Assembly (NCBI RefSeq): GCF_913773735.1
Contig: NZ_CAJYEB010000034.1
Location: 159,587-223,586, forward strand
Direction of reading: 5' to 3'
DNA length: 64,000 bases
Origin: an uncultured Massilia sp.
Lineage (GTDB): Bacteria; Pseudomonadota; Gammaproteobacteria; Burkholderiales; Burkholderiaceae_D
Position numbers and translations under genes: made by a program. Positions 51,626 through 60,166 of this stretch are shown piece after piece (positions within the stretch are counted from its first letter, which is position 1; each line of letters opens with the position of its first letter). A model generated the notes under the pieces. That model was not told where the DNA came from, did not search any database, and saw only the letters and a program-made list of their open reading frames with translations.

Positions 51626-52228
51626 TCAGATCTCGGCCCGGATCAGGTCGAACGTCCGCTCGAGCGCCTGCGCGGCAGAGCCGGCTTCCGGCCGGCGCCG
51701 CCAGTCCTCGATCGCCAGGCGCATGGCGCCCATCGCCACCATCGCGACGATGCGCAGCGCGGCGCGTTTTTCCGGCTGGCGCCACACCTCGCACAACACG
51801 TCGAACAACATCGCTTCCTGCGTCGCATAGGCGGCCTGCTTGCGGATCGTCAGCGTTTCGCTGGCGCGCATGACGCCGTCCAGCGCCTCCATCTCTTCGT
51901 GCTGGTATTGCGCGGCATGCGCGACCAGGGTCCGGCGCACCGCGTCCAGCGGCGCCGTGTCCGGCGACACCGTGCGCAGCGCCGCGCACACTTCCTGCCA
52001 CGCGGCCGCCTGCCAGGCCAGTACCAGATCGTCCTTCGACTTGAAATACGAAAAGAAGCTGCGCCGCGAAATGCCGGCCGCCGCGGCGATGTCGTCGAGC
52101 GTGGTCGCTTCGTAGCCGTCGCGCAGGAACAGTTGCAGGCCGGTCTCGGCAATGCGTGCGCGGGTGGCGTTGCGCTTGCGCGCGCGCGCGCCGCCGGCGT
52201 CCGGGTCATGGTCGGGAAGTGCAGTCAC
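51626..52228 (-). CDS. TetR-family regulator, divergent from an SDR
   Basis: Starting from GTG 52228, preceded by AAGAGG, the protein has 200 residues. The DNA-binding part is RIAETGLQLFLRDGYEATTLDDIAAAAGISRRSFFSYF. The frame further upstream runs through the operator and is unlikely to be coding. It is divergent from the SDR gene, with a large palindrome at 52248-52281 between them, so it probably represses both itself and the SDR. Its ligand is unknown. Confidence 0.9.
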   Translation of the reverse strand: MTALPDHDPDAGGARARKRNATRARIAETGLQLFLRDGYEATTLDDIAAAAGISRRSFFSYFKSKDDLVLAWQAAAWQEVCAALRTVSPDTAPLDAVRRTLVAHAAQYQHEEMEALDGVMRASETLTIRKQAAYATQEAMLFDVLCEVWRQPEKRAALRIVAMVAMGAMRLAIEDWRRRPEAGSAAQALERTFDLIRAEI

Positions 52229-52247
52229 ATCGAACCTCTTGCAAATC

Positions 52248-52281
52248 TGCACCGAGTGCAATAAATTATGCACTCGGTGCA
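52248..52281. promoter_or_regulatory. Paired TetR operator between tetR and SDR genes
   Basis: TGCACCGAGTGCA (52248-52260) and TGCACTCGGTGCA (52269-52281) are perfect inverted copies separated by ATAAATTA. Each half is itself nearly palindromic (TGCAC-NNN-GTGCA), so two regulator dimers could bind 21 bases apart on the same DNA face. It lies just upstream of both divergent starts. Confidence 0.8.
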
Positions 52282-52307
52282 TTTAATTGTGGTGAGAGGG
52301 GGTTAGT

Positions 52308-53264
52308 ATGACAGCTTGGAACGTTGCCGATATACCGGCGCAGCGCGGCCGCACGGCGGTCGTGACCGGCACGGGAGGGATCGGGCGGGAAATCGCGCTG
52401 GCGCTGGCCGCCGCCAGCGCCGACGTGATCATTGCCGGCCGCAATGCGGGCAAGGGGCAGGCCGCCGTGGAGGCGGTGCGCCGCCAGGTCGAGGGCGCGC
52501 GGGTACGGTTCGAGGCACTCGACCTGGCGAGCCTGGATTCGGTCGACGCCTGCGCACGGCGCCTGCGCGCCCGGCATGAGGGCATCGACCTGCTCGTCAA
52601 CAATGCGGCAGTGATGACGCCGCCGCAACGGCGGCTGAGCGCCGACGGCTTCGAACTGCAGTTCGCCACCAATTATCTCGGCCATGTCGCGCTGACGGCG
52701 CACCTGCTGCCGCTGCTGCGCGCGCGCCAGGACGCGCGCGTGGTCACGCTGTCGAGCGTCGCCAGCCGCAGCGGCGCCATCGCGTTCGACGACCTGCAGG
52801 CGCAGCAGCGCTATCGGCCGATGGTGGCGTACGCGCAGTCCAAGCTGGCTTGCCTGATGTTCGCCCTGGAACTGCAGCGCCGCAGCGTTGCGCAGGGCTG
52901 GGGCGTCGCCAGCCTGGCCGCCCATCCGGGCGTGGCGCGGACCGACCTGCTGCACAACGGCGCCGGACGGGACAGCCTGGCCGGGCGCCTGCGCACCCAC
53001 CTGTGGTTCCTGTTCCAGCCGGCGCCGCAGGGGGCGCTGCCCGCCCTGTTCGCCGCCACGGCGCGCCAGGCCGCCGGCGGGGAATACTACGGACCCGCCG
53101 GCCTCGGCGAACTGCGCGGCGCGCCGGCGCCGGCCCGCATCCCCGCGCAGGCCCTCGACAGCGTCGCCGCCGCGCGCCTGTGGGCCGTGTCCGGGGAACT
53201 GGCCGGCATCGCGTTTCCGGATGCCGGGGGCCCGTTCCGGAGCGCGCCATCGCCAGCGCGCTGA
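52308..53264 (+). CDS. Short-chain dehydrogenase/reductase (retinol-dehydrogenase/protochlorophyllide-reductase-like)
   Basis: In this 318-residue SDR the cofactor loop is TGTGGIGREIA, the NNAAVM motif is present, the catalytic Ser lies in VTLSSVAS, and Tyr/Lys in YAQSKLA. The NAGR after the second strand (AGRNAGKG) suggests NADP preference. The long C-terminal part (GGEYYGPAGLGELRG) is like that of the RDH/POR-type SDRs. The substrate is unknown. AGAGGGGG precedes the ATG. Controlled, by position, by the divergent TetR protein. Confidence 0.9.
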   Translation: MTAWNVADIPAQRGRTAVVTGTGGIGREIALALAAASADVIIAGRNAGKGQAAVEAVRRQVEGARVRFEALDLASLDSVDACARRLRARHEGIDLLVNNAAVMTPPQRRLSADGFELQFATNYLGHVALTAHLLPLLRARQDARVVTLSSVASRSGAIAFDDLQAQQRYRPMVAYAQSKLACLMFALELQRRSVAQGWGVASLAAHPGVARTDLLHNGAGRDSLAGRLRTHLWFLFQPAPQGALPALFAATARQAAGGEYYGPAGLGELRGAPAPARIPAQALDSVAAARLWAVSGELAGIAFPDAGGPFRSAPSPAR

Positions 53265-53265
53265 C

Positions 53266-53294
53266 AAAAAAAAGCCCCCGCGCGCGGCGGGGGC
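53266..53294 (-). terminator. Rho-independent terminator of tal
   Basis: On the minus strand GCCCCCG and CGGGGGC form a GC stem around a CGCGCG-type loop and are followed by eight T. It lies 37 bases after the transaldolase stop and directly abuts the SDR stop from the other side. Confidence 0.88.
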
Positions 53295-53331
53295 GATGGG
53301 CCGGTGGGGCGATCGCGGCCCGGCCGGGCGA

Positions 53332-54261
53332 TCAGCGCATCTCGTCGATCATCTTGCGCAGCTTGGCCGAATCGGCGCAGAACGCGCGGATGCCTTCGGC
53401 CAGCTTCTCGGTCGCCATCGCGTCCTCGTTCAGCATGAAGCGGAAGGTCTTCTCGTCCATGGCGATCTTCTGGATGTCGGCAGCGGCGTCGGCCACCAGC
53501 TTGCGCTCGACGGCGCCGTCGGCGTCGGCCAGCTTCTGCAGCAGGTCCGGCGAGATGGTGAGCAGGTCGCAGCCGGCCAGTTCCAGGATCTGCGAGGTGT
53601 TGCGGAAGCTCGCGCCCATGACTTCGGTCTTGTAGCCGAAGGTGCGGTAGTACTGGTAGATGCGCTTGACCGACTGCACGCCCGGGTCGTCCGCACCCGT
53701 GTACTCGGTACCGGTGGACTTCTTGTACCAGTCGTAGATGCGGCCGACGAACGGCGAGATCAGCTGCACGCCGGCCTCGGCGCAGGCGATCGCCTGGCAC
53801 AGCGAGAACAGCAGGGTCAGGTTGCAGCGGATGCCATCCTGTTCCAGGATCTCGGCGGCGCGGATGCCTTCCCAGGTCGAGGCGATCTTGATCAGGACGC
53901 GCTCGCGCGGCACGCCGGCGGCTTCGTACAGGGCGATCAGCTCGCGGCCCTTGGCGACCGTGGCCTCGGTGTCGAACGACAGGGCGGCATCGATCTCGGT
54001 CGAGACGCGGCCCGGCACGAACTTCAGGATCTCGACGCCGAACGCGATCAGGAGGCGGTCGATGACTTCCTCGGTCGAGGCGCCGGCGTTGTCGGCGATC
54101 GCCTTTTCCAGCAGCGGACGGTATTCCGGCTTCTGGACGGCCTTCAGGATCAGCGACGGGTTGGTGGTCGCATCCTGCGGCGCGTAGGCCTTGATCGACT
54201 GGAAGTCGCCGGTGTCGGCCACCACGGTGGTGAATTGCTTGAGCTGTTCGAGTTGGTTCAT
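53332..54261 (-). CDS. tal: Transaldolase
   Basis: This 309-residue enzyme of the non-oxidative pentose phosphate pathway transfers a dihydroxyacetone unit between sugar phosphates. DATTNPSLI near the start and the Schiff-base Lys125 in [12 protein letters not shown] are family signatures, as are [11 protein letters not shown] and [10 protein letters not shown]. The length matches the TalB class. The ATG at 54261 gives the usual start [10 protein letters not shown]; the frame runs a little further upstream without support. G6PDH, its upstream pathway partner, is encoded at 60167-61636. Confidence 0.97.
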   Translation of the reverse strand: MNQLEQLKQFTTVVADTGDFQSIKAYAPQDATTNPSLILKAVQKPEYRPLLEKAIADNAGASTEEVIDRLLIAFGVEILKFVPGRVSTEIDAALSFDTEATVAKGRELIALYEAAGVPRERVLIKIASTWEGIRAAEILEQDGIRCNLTLLFSLCQAIACAEAGVQLISPFVGRIYDWYKKSTGTEYTGADDPGVQSVKRIYQYYRTFGYKTEVMGASFRNTSQILELAGCDLLTISPDLLQKLADADGAVERKLVADAAADIQKIAMDEKTFRFMLNEDAMATEKLAEGIRAFCADSAKLRKMIDEMR

Positions 54262-54378
54262 GGTGCAGGGAAGGGGATGGGTGGAAATCAAGGCGCTATT
54301 GTACCCGCTTCGGACCGGGGCATGACCGGCGCGGGGCCCGGCCCGGCGCGCACGCCGCGCGCACGGGCCGTGCGACGA

Positions 54379-54876
54379 TCAGCAGTCGGTCGCGTCCAGG
54401 AACGCCGCCACCATCGCTTCCAGCCCGGCCTTGTCCTCGTCCGAGAAGCGGTCCGGGAGCGGGCTGTCGATGTCGAACACGCCGACCAGCCTGTCGCCCT
54501 TGAGCAGCGGGATCACGATTTCCGAGGCCGAGGCCGAATCGCAGGCGATGTGGCCCGGGAACGCGTGCACGTCCGCCACGACGATGGTCTTGCGCTCGAC
54601 GGCGGTGGTGCCGCACACGCCGCGCCCGAACGGGATGCGCGCGCAGGCCGGCTTGCCCTGGAACGGGCCGACCAGCAGGTCTTGCGTGCCTTCCTTTTTG
54701 CCCGGCACGGTCAGGTAGAAGCCGGCCCAGTTCAGGTCGGCGATGGTGTCGTAGACCAGCGCCGAGAATTGCGCGGCGTTCGCGGTCAGGTCGCGCTCGC
54801 CCTCGAGGACGCTGGCGACCTGGCGTACCAGCAGGTCGTAGTCGGGGCGGGTGCTGCGTTCGGGATTGATGTGCAT
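54379..54876 (-). CDS. msrC: Free methionine-(R)-sulfoxide reductase, GAF domain
   Basis: This 165-residue single GAF domain has the three Cys positions of the fRMsr family in QGKPACARIPFGRGVCG and HIACDSASASEIVIP, consistent with reduction of free Met-R-sulfoxide through a disulfide relay. NWAGFYL and FDIDSP are further family markers. The ATG at 54876 gives the usual length; the longer frame upstream has no support. It lies 118 bases upstream of tal on the same strand. Confidence 0.92.
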   Translation of the reverse strand: MHINPERSTRPDYDLLVRQVASVLEGERDLTANAAQFSALVYDTIADLNWAGFYLTVPGKKEGTQDLLVGPFQGKPACARIPFGRGVCGTTAVERKTIVVADVHAFPGHIACDSASASEIVIPLLKGDRLVGVFDIDSPLPDRFSDEDKAGLEAMVAAFLDATDC

Positions 54877-55054
54877 GGCGGAGACGGAAGCTGTCGATGT
54901 CGAAGCGGCGTATTTTAAGGCAGCGCGCGGTTTGGTGCTGGGCGTCCACGGCCCGATCCACGGGATGCGCCCGCACGGCGCGCACGACAGCCGTGCGCAG
55001 GCACGCGCGCGCGCCGGTCTACAATGACCTGCCGATCCCGCCGCGAGGACCACG

Positions 55055-56191
55055 ATGAGCATCGCCCCGTTCCGCATCGCCATTCCCGACGCCGCCCTGG
55101 TCGACCTGGACGAACGCCTGCTGCGCCTGCGCATCCCGGACGGTATCGCGGACCAGGGCTGGCGCGAAGGCATCGACCCCGGCTTCCTGCGCGACCTGCT
55201 CGACTATTGGTCGTCCGAATTCGACTGGCGCGCCCACGAATCGCGCCTGAACGAATTGCCGCAATACGTCGCTGACGTCGACGGCCAGCCGATCCACTTC
55301 GTGCACCAGCCCGGCAACGGGCCGGACCCGCTGCCGCTGGTGCTGACGCACGGCTGGCCCGGCTCCTTCCTAGAGATGGAGCGGATCGTGCCGCTGCTGG
55401 CCGACCCCGGCGCGCACGGCGCCGATCCCGCCGACAGTTTCCACGTGGTCGTGCCCTCGCTGCCGGGCTACGGCTTTTCGCCGGCGCCGCCGGTCGCGGG
55501 GCTCGGCACGTATGCGACGGCCTACCTGTGGGCCGGCCTGATGGCGCAACTGGGCTACGCGCGCTTCGGCGTCCAGGGCGGCGACCTCGGCGCCGGCGTC
55601 AGCGCCTGGCTCGGCCAGCGTTTCCCGGAACGGGTCGTCGGCATGCACCTGAACTTCATCCCCGGCGCCTACCGCCCGCCCGAGGGCGCGCCGACCACGC
55701 CCGAGGAACGGGCCTACCTGGAGCGCCGCAAGGCATGGGCCGACGAGGAGGGCGCCTACGCCCACATGCACGCTACCCGGCCGTACACGGCGGCCATCGG
55801 CCTGAACGATTCGCCGGCGGGCCTGGCCGCCTGGATCGGGGAGAAGTTCCACGCCTGGTCCGAGAAGTTCGACGACACCATCGGCATCGACACGCTGCTG
55901 GCCAACGTCAGCCTGTACTGGTTCACGCAGACGATCGGCCCGTCGATGCGCATGTATGCCGAGGAACGCGCGCGGCCGATGACGTTGCAGCAAAAGATCC
56001 GGCCGCCGCTGGGCGTGGCGCATTTCCCCGCCGAGATCGTGATGCCGCCGCGCAGCTGGGTCGAGCGCGGTTTCGACGTGCGGCGCTGGACGGCGATGCC
56101 GGCCGGCGGCCACTTCGCCGCGCTGGAACAGCCGGCGCTGCTGGCCGAGGACATCCGCGCCTTCTTCCGGCCGCTGCGCGGCGGCGCCTGA
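55055..56191 (+). CDS. Epoxide hydrolase (EPHX1-like alpha/beta hydrolase)
   Basis: In this 378-residue protein an N-terminal EHN domain (DLDERLLRLRIPDGIADQGW, and DWRAHESRLNELPQY) is followed by the alpha/beta-hydrolase core. The oxyanion motif is HGWPGS (99-104), the nucleophile is Asp177 (QGGDLGAG), and the catalytic His is His353 (GGHFAALEQP). It opens epoxides to diols; the natural substrate is unknown. A soluble bacterial form, no membrane anchor. CGAGGA precedes the ATG. It is convergent with the MarR-GNAT gene, nine bases apart. Confidence 0.93.
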   Translation: MSIAPFRIAIPDAALVDLDERLLRLRIPDGIADQGWREGIDPGFLRDLLDYWSSEFDWRAHESRLNELPQYVADVDGQPIHFVHQPGNGPDPLPLVLTHGWPGSFLEMERIVPLLADPGAHGADPADSFHVVVPSLPGYGFSPAPPVAGLGTYATAYLWAGLMAQLGYARFGVQGGDLGAGVSAWLGQRFPERVVGMHLNFIPGAYRPPEGAPTTPEERAYLERRKAWADEEGAYAHMHATRPYTAAIGLNDSPAGLAAWIGEKFHAWSEKFDDTIGIDTLLANVSLYWFTQTIGPSMRMYAEERARPMTLQQKIRPPLGVAHFPAEIVMPPRSWVERGFDVRRWTAMPAGGHFAALEQPALLAEDIRAFFRPLRGGA

Positions 56192-56200
56192 CGCGATGGT

Positions 56201-57094
56201 TCAGCGCGCCCGCAGGCCGCGCTTCTCGAACCAGTGGTGGGCGTAGGGATTGGCGTTGTAAGGGGGGATCTCGACGTAGCCGCCGCGCAGGTAGAGGGCG
56301 CGCGCCTCGACCAGGTGCTTGTTCGTGTCCAGGCGCAATACGTCCAGGCCGGCGGCCGCGGCCTGGGCCTCGAGCGCGTCCAGCAGGCGCCGGGCGATGC
56401 CCAGGCCGCGCGCGGCCGGCGCCACCCACATGCGCTTGATCTCGCCGTGGTCGTCGTCCAGTGTCTTGAGCGCGCCGCAGCCCAGCGCGGCGCCGTCCAG
56501 GCGCGCGAGGAAGAACCAGCCCGAGGGCGGCACCAGTTCGTGCGGATCGGCCGGGACGCTGCGCGCGGGATCGAAGCCATCGTCCAGGCGCGCCTGCAGT
56601 TCCTCGAAGTAGGCCCGGATGCAGGCGGCGGCGTCCGGCCCGGCGGGATCGGCGAGTTCGACGGTGACGGCCGCGGCCCGCAACAATCGCTCGACCTCGC
56701 CCATCGCGGCCAGCAGGCGCCGGCGCTGGGTGGCGCCCAACGGCGCCAGCAGCGCGGCGGCCAGTTCCCCGGAACGCCGGTCGAGCCGGTCCCACTCTTG
56801 CATGCCAGCGGCCGTCAGGGCCACGCGCCGTACCCGCGCATCGATGGCGTCGCGCTGCGAGCTGACGAGGCCGGCGCTTTCCAGTTCGCGCAGCATGCGG
56901 CTGAGATAACCCGAATCCAGCCCGAGCCGGGCGCGCAAGTCGCGCACTGCGGCACCGTCGCGGCCGATCTCGAACAACAGCCGCGCCTCGCCCAGCGGGC
57001 GGCCGCTGTCCAGGTAATTGCCGTCGAGTACACCGATGCGCTGCGTTACCGTGCGGTTGAAGCGGCGTACCTGCGAAATGTGGTCATCGTCCAT
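56201..57094 (-). CDS. MarR-family regulator fused to a GNAT acetyltransferase
   Basis: The protein has 297 residues. The first 140 or so are a MarR winged helix (FNRTVTQRIGVLDGNYLDSGRPLGEARLL, LGLDSGYLSRMLRELESAGLV); residues about 150-297 are a GNAT domain with acetyl-CoA loop APAARGLGIARRLLDALE and LRLDTNKHLVEARALYLRGGY. This fusion is widespread, but its substrates are mostly unknown. A dyad CTGAC-TCTA-GTCAG lies four bases upstream of its start and is a likely autoregulatory site. It is divergent from the TetR/MFS operon. Confidence 0.92.
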   Translation of the reverse strand: MDDDHISQVRRFNRTVTQRIGVLDGNYLDSGRPLGEARLLFEIGRDGAAVRDLRARLGLDSGYLSRMLRELESAGLVSSQRDAIDARVRRVALTAAGMQEWDRLDRRSGELAAALLAPLGATQRRRLLAAMGEVERLLRAAAVTVELADPAGPDAAACIRAYFEELQARLDDGFDPARSVPADPHELVPPSGWFFLARLDGAALGCGALKTLDDDHGEIKRMWVAPAARGLGIARRLLDALEAQAAAAGLDVLRLDTNKHLVEARALYLRGGYVEIPPYNANPYAHHWFEKRGLRAR

Positions 57095-57097
57095 TAC

Positions 57098-57111
57098 CTG
57101 ACTCTAGTCAG
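57098..57111. promoter_or_regulatory. Candidate MarR operator
   Basis: CTGACTCTAGTCAG is a perfect 5-4-5 dyad ending four bases from the MarR-GNAT start codon. The position would let the bound regulator block its own initiation. Confidence 0.5.
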
Positions 57112-57145
57112 ATGAATCCCTGATGTCAACGAGAATATCGTCGAA

Positions 57146-57197
57146 TTAGATGGCGGTTAACATCTATTTTAACATTTAGATTATCATTGCCATCTAA
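57146..57197. promoter_or_regulatory. Two TetR-type operator sites with TTAGAT/ATCTAA half-sites
   Basis: Site 1 (57146-57166) runs from TTAGATGGC to CATCTA and site 2 (57176-57197) from TTAGAT to GCCATCTAA. The outermost 9-mers TTAGATGGC and GCCATCTAA are perfect inverted copies. They lie 24 bases upstream of the tetR start in an unusually AT-rich stretch and are the likely autoregulatory operator of the TetR/MFS operon. Confidence 0.65.
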
Positions 57198-57220
57198 CTG
57201 AAAAACGAAGGGGGAACACC

Positions 57221-57793
57221 ATGCGCGTCAGTCGCGAGCAGGCAGAAGACAACCGGCGCGCCGTCGTCGAAGCGGCAGGAAAATTGTTCCGCGAACGCGG
57301 GTTCGACGGCGTGGGCCTGAACGAGTTGATGGGGTCGGTCGGCCTGACCCACGGCGGCTTCTACAAGCAGTTCGCCTCGAAGGACGCGCTGGCCCTCGAG
57401 GCCTGCGAGCGCGCGCTGGAGAAGGGCGCCGACGGCTGGCGCCGTGCGGCCGATGCGGCCAATGCCGAGGGCAAGGATGCGTATGCCGCCCTGGTCGAGC
57501 GCTACCTCGCGCCGGGGCACCGCGCGAACGTCGGCACGGGTTGCGCGTTCGCCGCGCTGGCCGCCGATGCGGCGCGCCACGGCCCCGAACTGCCGCGCCG
57601 CTTCGAGGCAGGCATCAAGACCTATGCCGCCATCCTCGAAGACGCCATGCCGGACGCCGCGCCCGACGCCGCGCTCGCCACGTTTTCCACCATGGTCGGC
57701 GCGCTGCTGCTGGCGCGCGCCGTCGAGGACGAAGACTATGCCCGGCGCATCCTCGCCGCGGCCGCCGCCAGCCTGCTGGGAGACAAGGCATGA
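57221..57793 (+). CDS. TetR-family regulator of an MFS transporter operon
   Basis: This 190-residue regulator has helix-turn-helix segment KLFRERGFDGVGLNELMGSVGLTHGGFYKQFASKDAL and a C-terminal domain with TGCAFAALAADAARHGPELP, a pattern of the TetR subgroup often linked to electrophile- or drug-responsive genes. AAGGGGG precedes the ATG. Its stop overlaps the MFS start by four bases, so both are translated from one message. Paired operators lie upstream. Confidence 0.92.
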   Translation: MRVSREQAEDNRRAVVEAAGKLFRERGFDGVGLNELMGSVGLTHGGFYKQFASKDALALEACERALEKGADGWRRAADAANAEGKDAYAALVERYLAPGHRANVGTGCAFAALAADAARHGPELPRRFEAGIKTYAAILEDAMPDAAPDAALATFSTMVGALLLARAVEDEDYARRILAAAAASLLGDKA

Positions 57794-59136
57794 GCCGCGC
57801 AGGCATGAACCACGCAGGCATGAACCGCGCGCCCCTGTCGCAGCGCCTGGCGGACGCGCTGGCCCGCCGCGGCGTGCACTACGGCTGGATCGTCGCCGCC
57901 GTCACCTTCCTGACGGCGCTGTCCTCGTCCGCCGCGCTGGGCCTGCCCGGCGCCTTGCTGCAGCCGCTCAGCCGCGAGTTCGGCTGGAGCGTCGACCAGA
58001 TCTCGACGGCGCTGGCGCTGCGCTTCGCCCTGTTCGGCCTGATGGGACCGTTCTCGGCGATCCTGATGCAGCGCTTCGGCCTGCGCAACGTGATGGTCGC
58101 GGCGCTCGGCCTGATCGCCGCCGGCCTGGCCTGCGTGCGCCAGGTGACCGCGTTCTGGCAGCTGGTGCTGCTGCTCGGCGTCGTGCTGGGCGTCGGCTCG
58201 GGCATGACGGCGCTGGTATTGAACGCCGTCGTGTCGAACCGCTGGTTCGAGCGGCGCCGCGGTCTCGTGATGGGCCTGCTGACGGCCAGTTCCGCCACCG
58301 GCCAGCTGGTCTTCCTGCCGTTCGGCACCTGGCTGATCGAGCACGGCGGCTGGCGCATGGCGCTGCTGCCGGTGATGGCGAGCTGCGTGCTGGTCGGCGT
58401 CGCCGCCTTCCTGCTGGTGCGCGACCATCCGCAGGAACTCGGCCTGCATCCTTTCGGCGGGGAGGCGGCGGCGCCGCCGGTCGTGCCGCCGCGCCTGCCG
58501 GTGTCGGTCATGACGCCGTTCCGCACGCTGGCCGCGGTGCGCGGCGACCGCGTGTTCTGGGTCCTGTTCGGCAGCTTCTTCATCTGCGGCCTGAGCACCA
58601 ATGGCCTGATCCAGAGCCACTTCATCTCGCTGTGCGGCGACGCCGGCCTGGGCGCGATCCCGGCGGCCTCGGTGCTGGCGATGATGGGCGCCTTCGACCT
58701 GGTCGGCACCATCCTGTCCGGCTGGCTGTCCGACCGCTACGACAGCCGCTACCTGCTGTGCTGGTACTACGCGCTGCGCGGGCTGTCGCTGGCGTGGCTG
58801 CCGTCGGCCGACTTCACGCTCACGGGCCTGTCGCTGTTCGCCATCTTCTACGGCCTGGACTGGATCGCGACGGTGCCGCCGACCGTGCGCCTGGCCGCCC
58901 AGAACTACGGCAAGGAACGCGCGCCGATGGTGTTCGGCTGGGTGTTCGCCGGCCACCAGCTCGGCGCGGCCGTGGCGGCCTATGGCGCCGGCTACATCCG
59001 CACCGTGAGCTTCACCTACAGCCCGGCGGTGTACGTGGCGGCCGGCGCGTGCGGGGTGGCGGCGTTGATGGTGCTGCTGGCGCGGCGGCGCAAGGCGGAT
59101 ACGGCGGCCTCGGCGCAGGCGGCGGGCGTCGCGTAG
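57790..59136 (+). CDS. MFS transporter (oxalate/formate antiporter-like, OFA-type fold)
   Basis: The 448 residues have twelve predicted membrane helices. The N terminus repeats AGMN and then reads HYGWIVAAVTFLTAL, a start common in MFS_1 monocarboxylate/drug members. The loop 2-3 motif is degenerate (LMQRFGLRNVM), and loop 8-9 has GWLSDRYDSRYLL. The central cytoplasmic loop (about 215-240) is Pro-rich. The substrate cannot be assigned; co-expression with a TetR regulator suggests export or uptake of an effector sensed by that regulator. GGGAG precedes the ATG. Confidence 0.88.
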   Translation: MSRAGMNHAGMNRAPLSQRLADALARRGVHYGWIVAAVTFLTALSSSAALGLPGALLQPLSREFGWSVDQISTALALRFALFGLMGPFSAILMQRFGLRNVMVAALGLIAAGLACVRQVTAFWQLVLLLGVVLGVGSGMTALVLNAVVSNRWFERRRGLVMGLLTASSATGQLVFLPFGTWLIEHGGWRMALLPVMASCVLVGVAAFLLVRDHPQELGLHPFGGEAAAPPVVPPRLPVSVMTPFRTLAAVRGDRVFWVLFGSFFICGLSTNGLIQSHFISLCGDAGLGAIPAASVLAMMGAFDLVGTILSGWLSDRYDSRYLLCWYYALRGLSLAWLPSADFTLTGLSLFAIFYGLDWIATVPPTVRLAAQNYGKERAPMVFGWVFAGHQLGAAVAAYGAGYIRTVSFTYSPAVYVAAGACGVAALMVLLARRRKADTAASAQAAGVA

Positions 59137-59149
59137 GTTGCCTCGAAAC

Positions 59150-59235
59150 CGTCGCCCCGGCGCAGGCCGGGGCCCAATCATGCATGCGTTGTCGCATTGC
59201 ATGCGCATTGGGTCCCGGCCTGCGCCGGGACGACG
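59150..59235. repeat. REP-like inverted pair, family CGTCGCCCCGGCGCAGG, copy 2
   Basis: The arms at 59150-59177 and 59208-59235 are inverted copies; the left arm is identical over 28 bases to that at 6226-6253. A partial extra arm (TGCGCCGGGGCGACG) follows near 59282. It lies in the convergent gap between the MFS and hexR genes. Confidence 0.8.
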
Positions 59236-59300
59236 TGCAGGTCGGTGAGTGCACGGCCAGGCGCCTTTTGCGACAGCCTCCTGCGCCGGGGCGACGGGGC

Positions 59301-60155
59301 TCAGCCGATGAAGGAATCGAACTGCATGTCGAATTCCTGCAGCGCCTTCTGCGCGTTCTGCATCTTCTTGCGGAATTCGGGGCCGCGCTGCAGCGCCAGG
59401 CCGACGGCCAGCACGTCGATCACGACCAGGTAGGCCAGGCGCGCCGAGATCGGCGTGTACGGATCGGTCGCGAACACCAGGTCGATCGGGATCAGGAGGC
59501 TGGCCATGTCGGCCAGCTGCGTGCCCGACGGCGCCAGCACGATCACCTCGGCGCCGCCACGCCGCGCCAGCTTGGCCGAGCGCACCAGCGACGGATTGTT
59601 GCCGCGCTGTGAGATCGCCACCAGGGCGTCGCCCTCGCGCAGCAGCGCCGCGGCGATCGAATGGATCGCCGGGTCGGTGTAGGCGACCGTGGGCACGCCC
59701 GAGCGGAAGAACTTGTGCTGGGCGTCGGCGGCCACGAAGCCGGACGTGCCCTGGCCGTAGAACTCGATCTTGTTGGCGCGCGACAGGATGTCGAGCGCCT
59801 TCTGGATCAGCTCGGGCTTGAGGTTGTTGCGCAGGTCGAGCAGGGTGTTGATCGAGCGGCTGCAGATCTTGTTGACGAGGTCCGACGCCAGGTCGTCCTG
59901 GGTCGGCTGTTCGCTGGCGCCGGGCAGCGCCAGCGCCAGCCCTTGGGCCAGCTTGAGCTTGAACTCGTGCCAGCCGTCGTAGCCGATCGTGCGGCAGAAG
60001 CGCACGACGGTCGGTTCCGACACCTGCGCGCTGCGCGCCAGCGCCGTGATGTTCTGGCTGACCGTGGCGCCGGGCGCGGCCAGCACCGCCAGCGCCACCT
60101 TGCGTTCGGACTTCGACAGGGAGTCGAGCTGGGTGCGGATCGAATCGAGCAGCAA
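59301..60155 (-). CDS. hexR: RpiR-family regulator, HexR-like
   Basis: This 284-residue protein has an N-terminal RpiR helix-turn-helix (VSQNITALARSAQVSEPTVVRFCRTIGYDGWHEFK) and a C-terminal SIS sugar-phosphate domain (FYGQGTSGFVAADAQHKF, and LVAISQRGNN). HexR senses the Entner-Doudoroff intermediate KDPG and represses zwf and related genes in proteobacteria. It follows zwf by 11 bases in the same transcript, and two GTAAATTTAC sites precede zwf, supporting autoregulation. Confidence 0.9.
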   Translation of the reverse strand: MLLDSIRTQLDSLSKSERKVALAVLAAPGATVSQNITALARSAQVSEPTVVRFCRTIGYDGWHEFKLKLAQGLALALPGASEQPTQDDLASDLVNKICSRSINTLLDLRNNLKPELIQKALDILSRANKIEFYGQGTSGFVAADAQHKFFRSGVPTVAYTDPAIHSIAAALLREGDALVAISQRGNNPSLVRSAKLARRGGAEVIVLAPSGTQLADMASLLIPIDLVFATDPYTPISARLAYLVVIDVLAVGLALQRGPEFRKKMQNAQKALQEFDMQFDSFIG

Positions 60156-60166
60156 GATCGCGTCCT

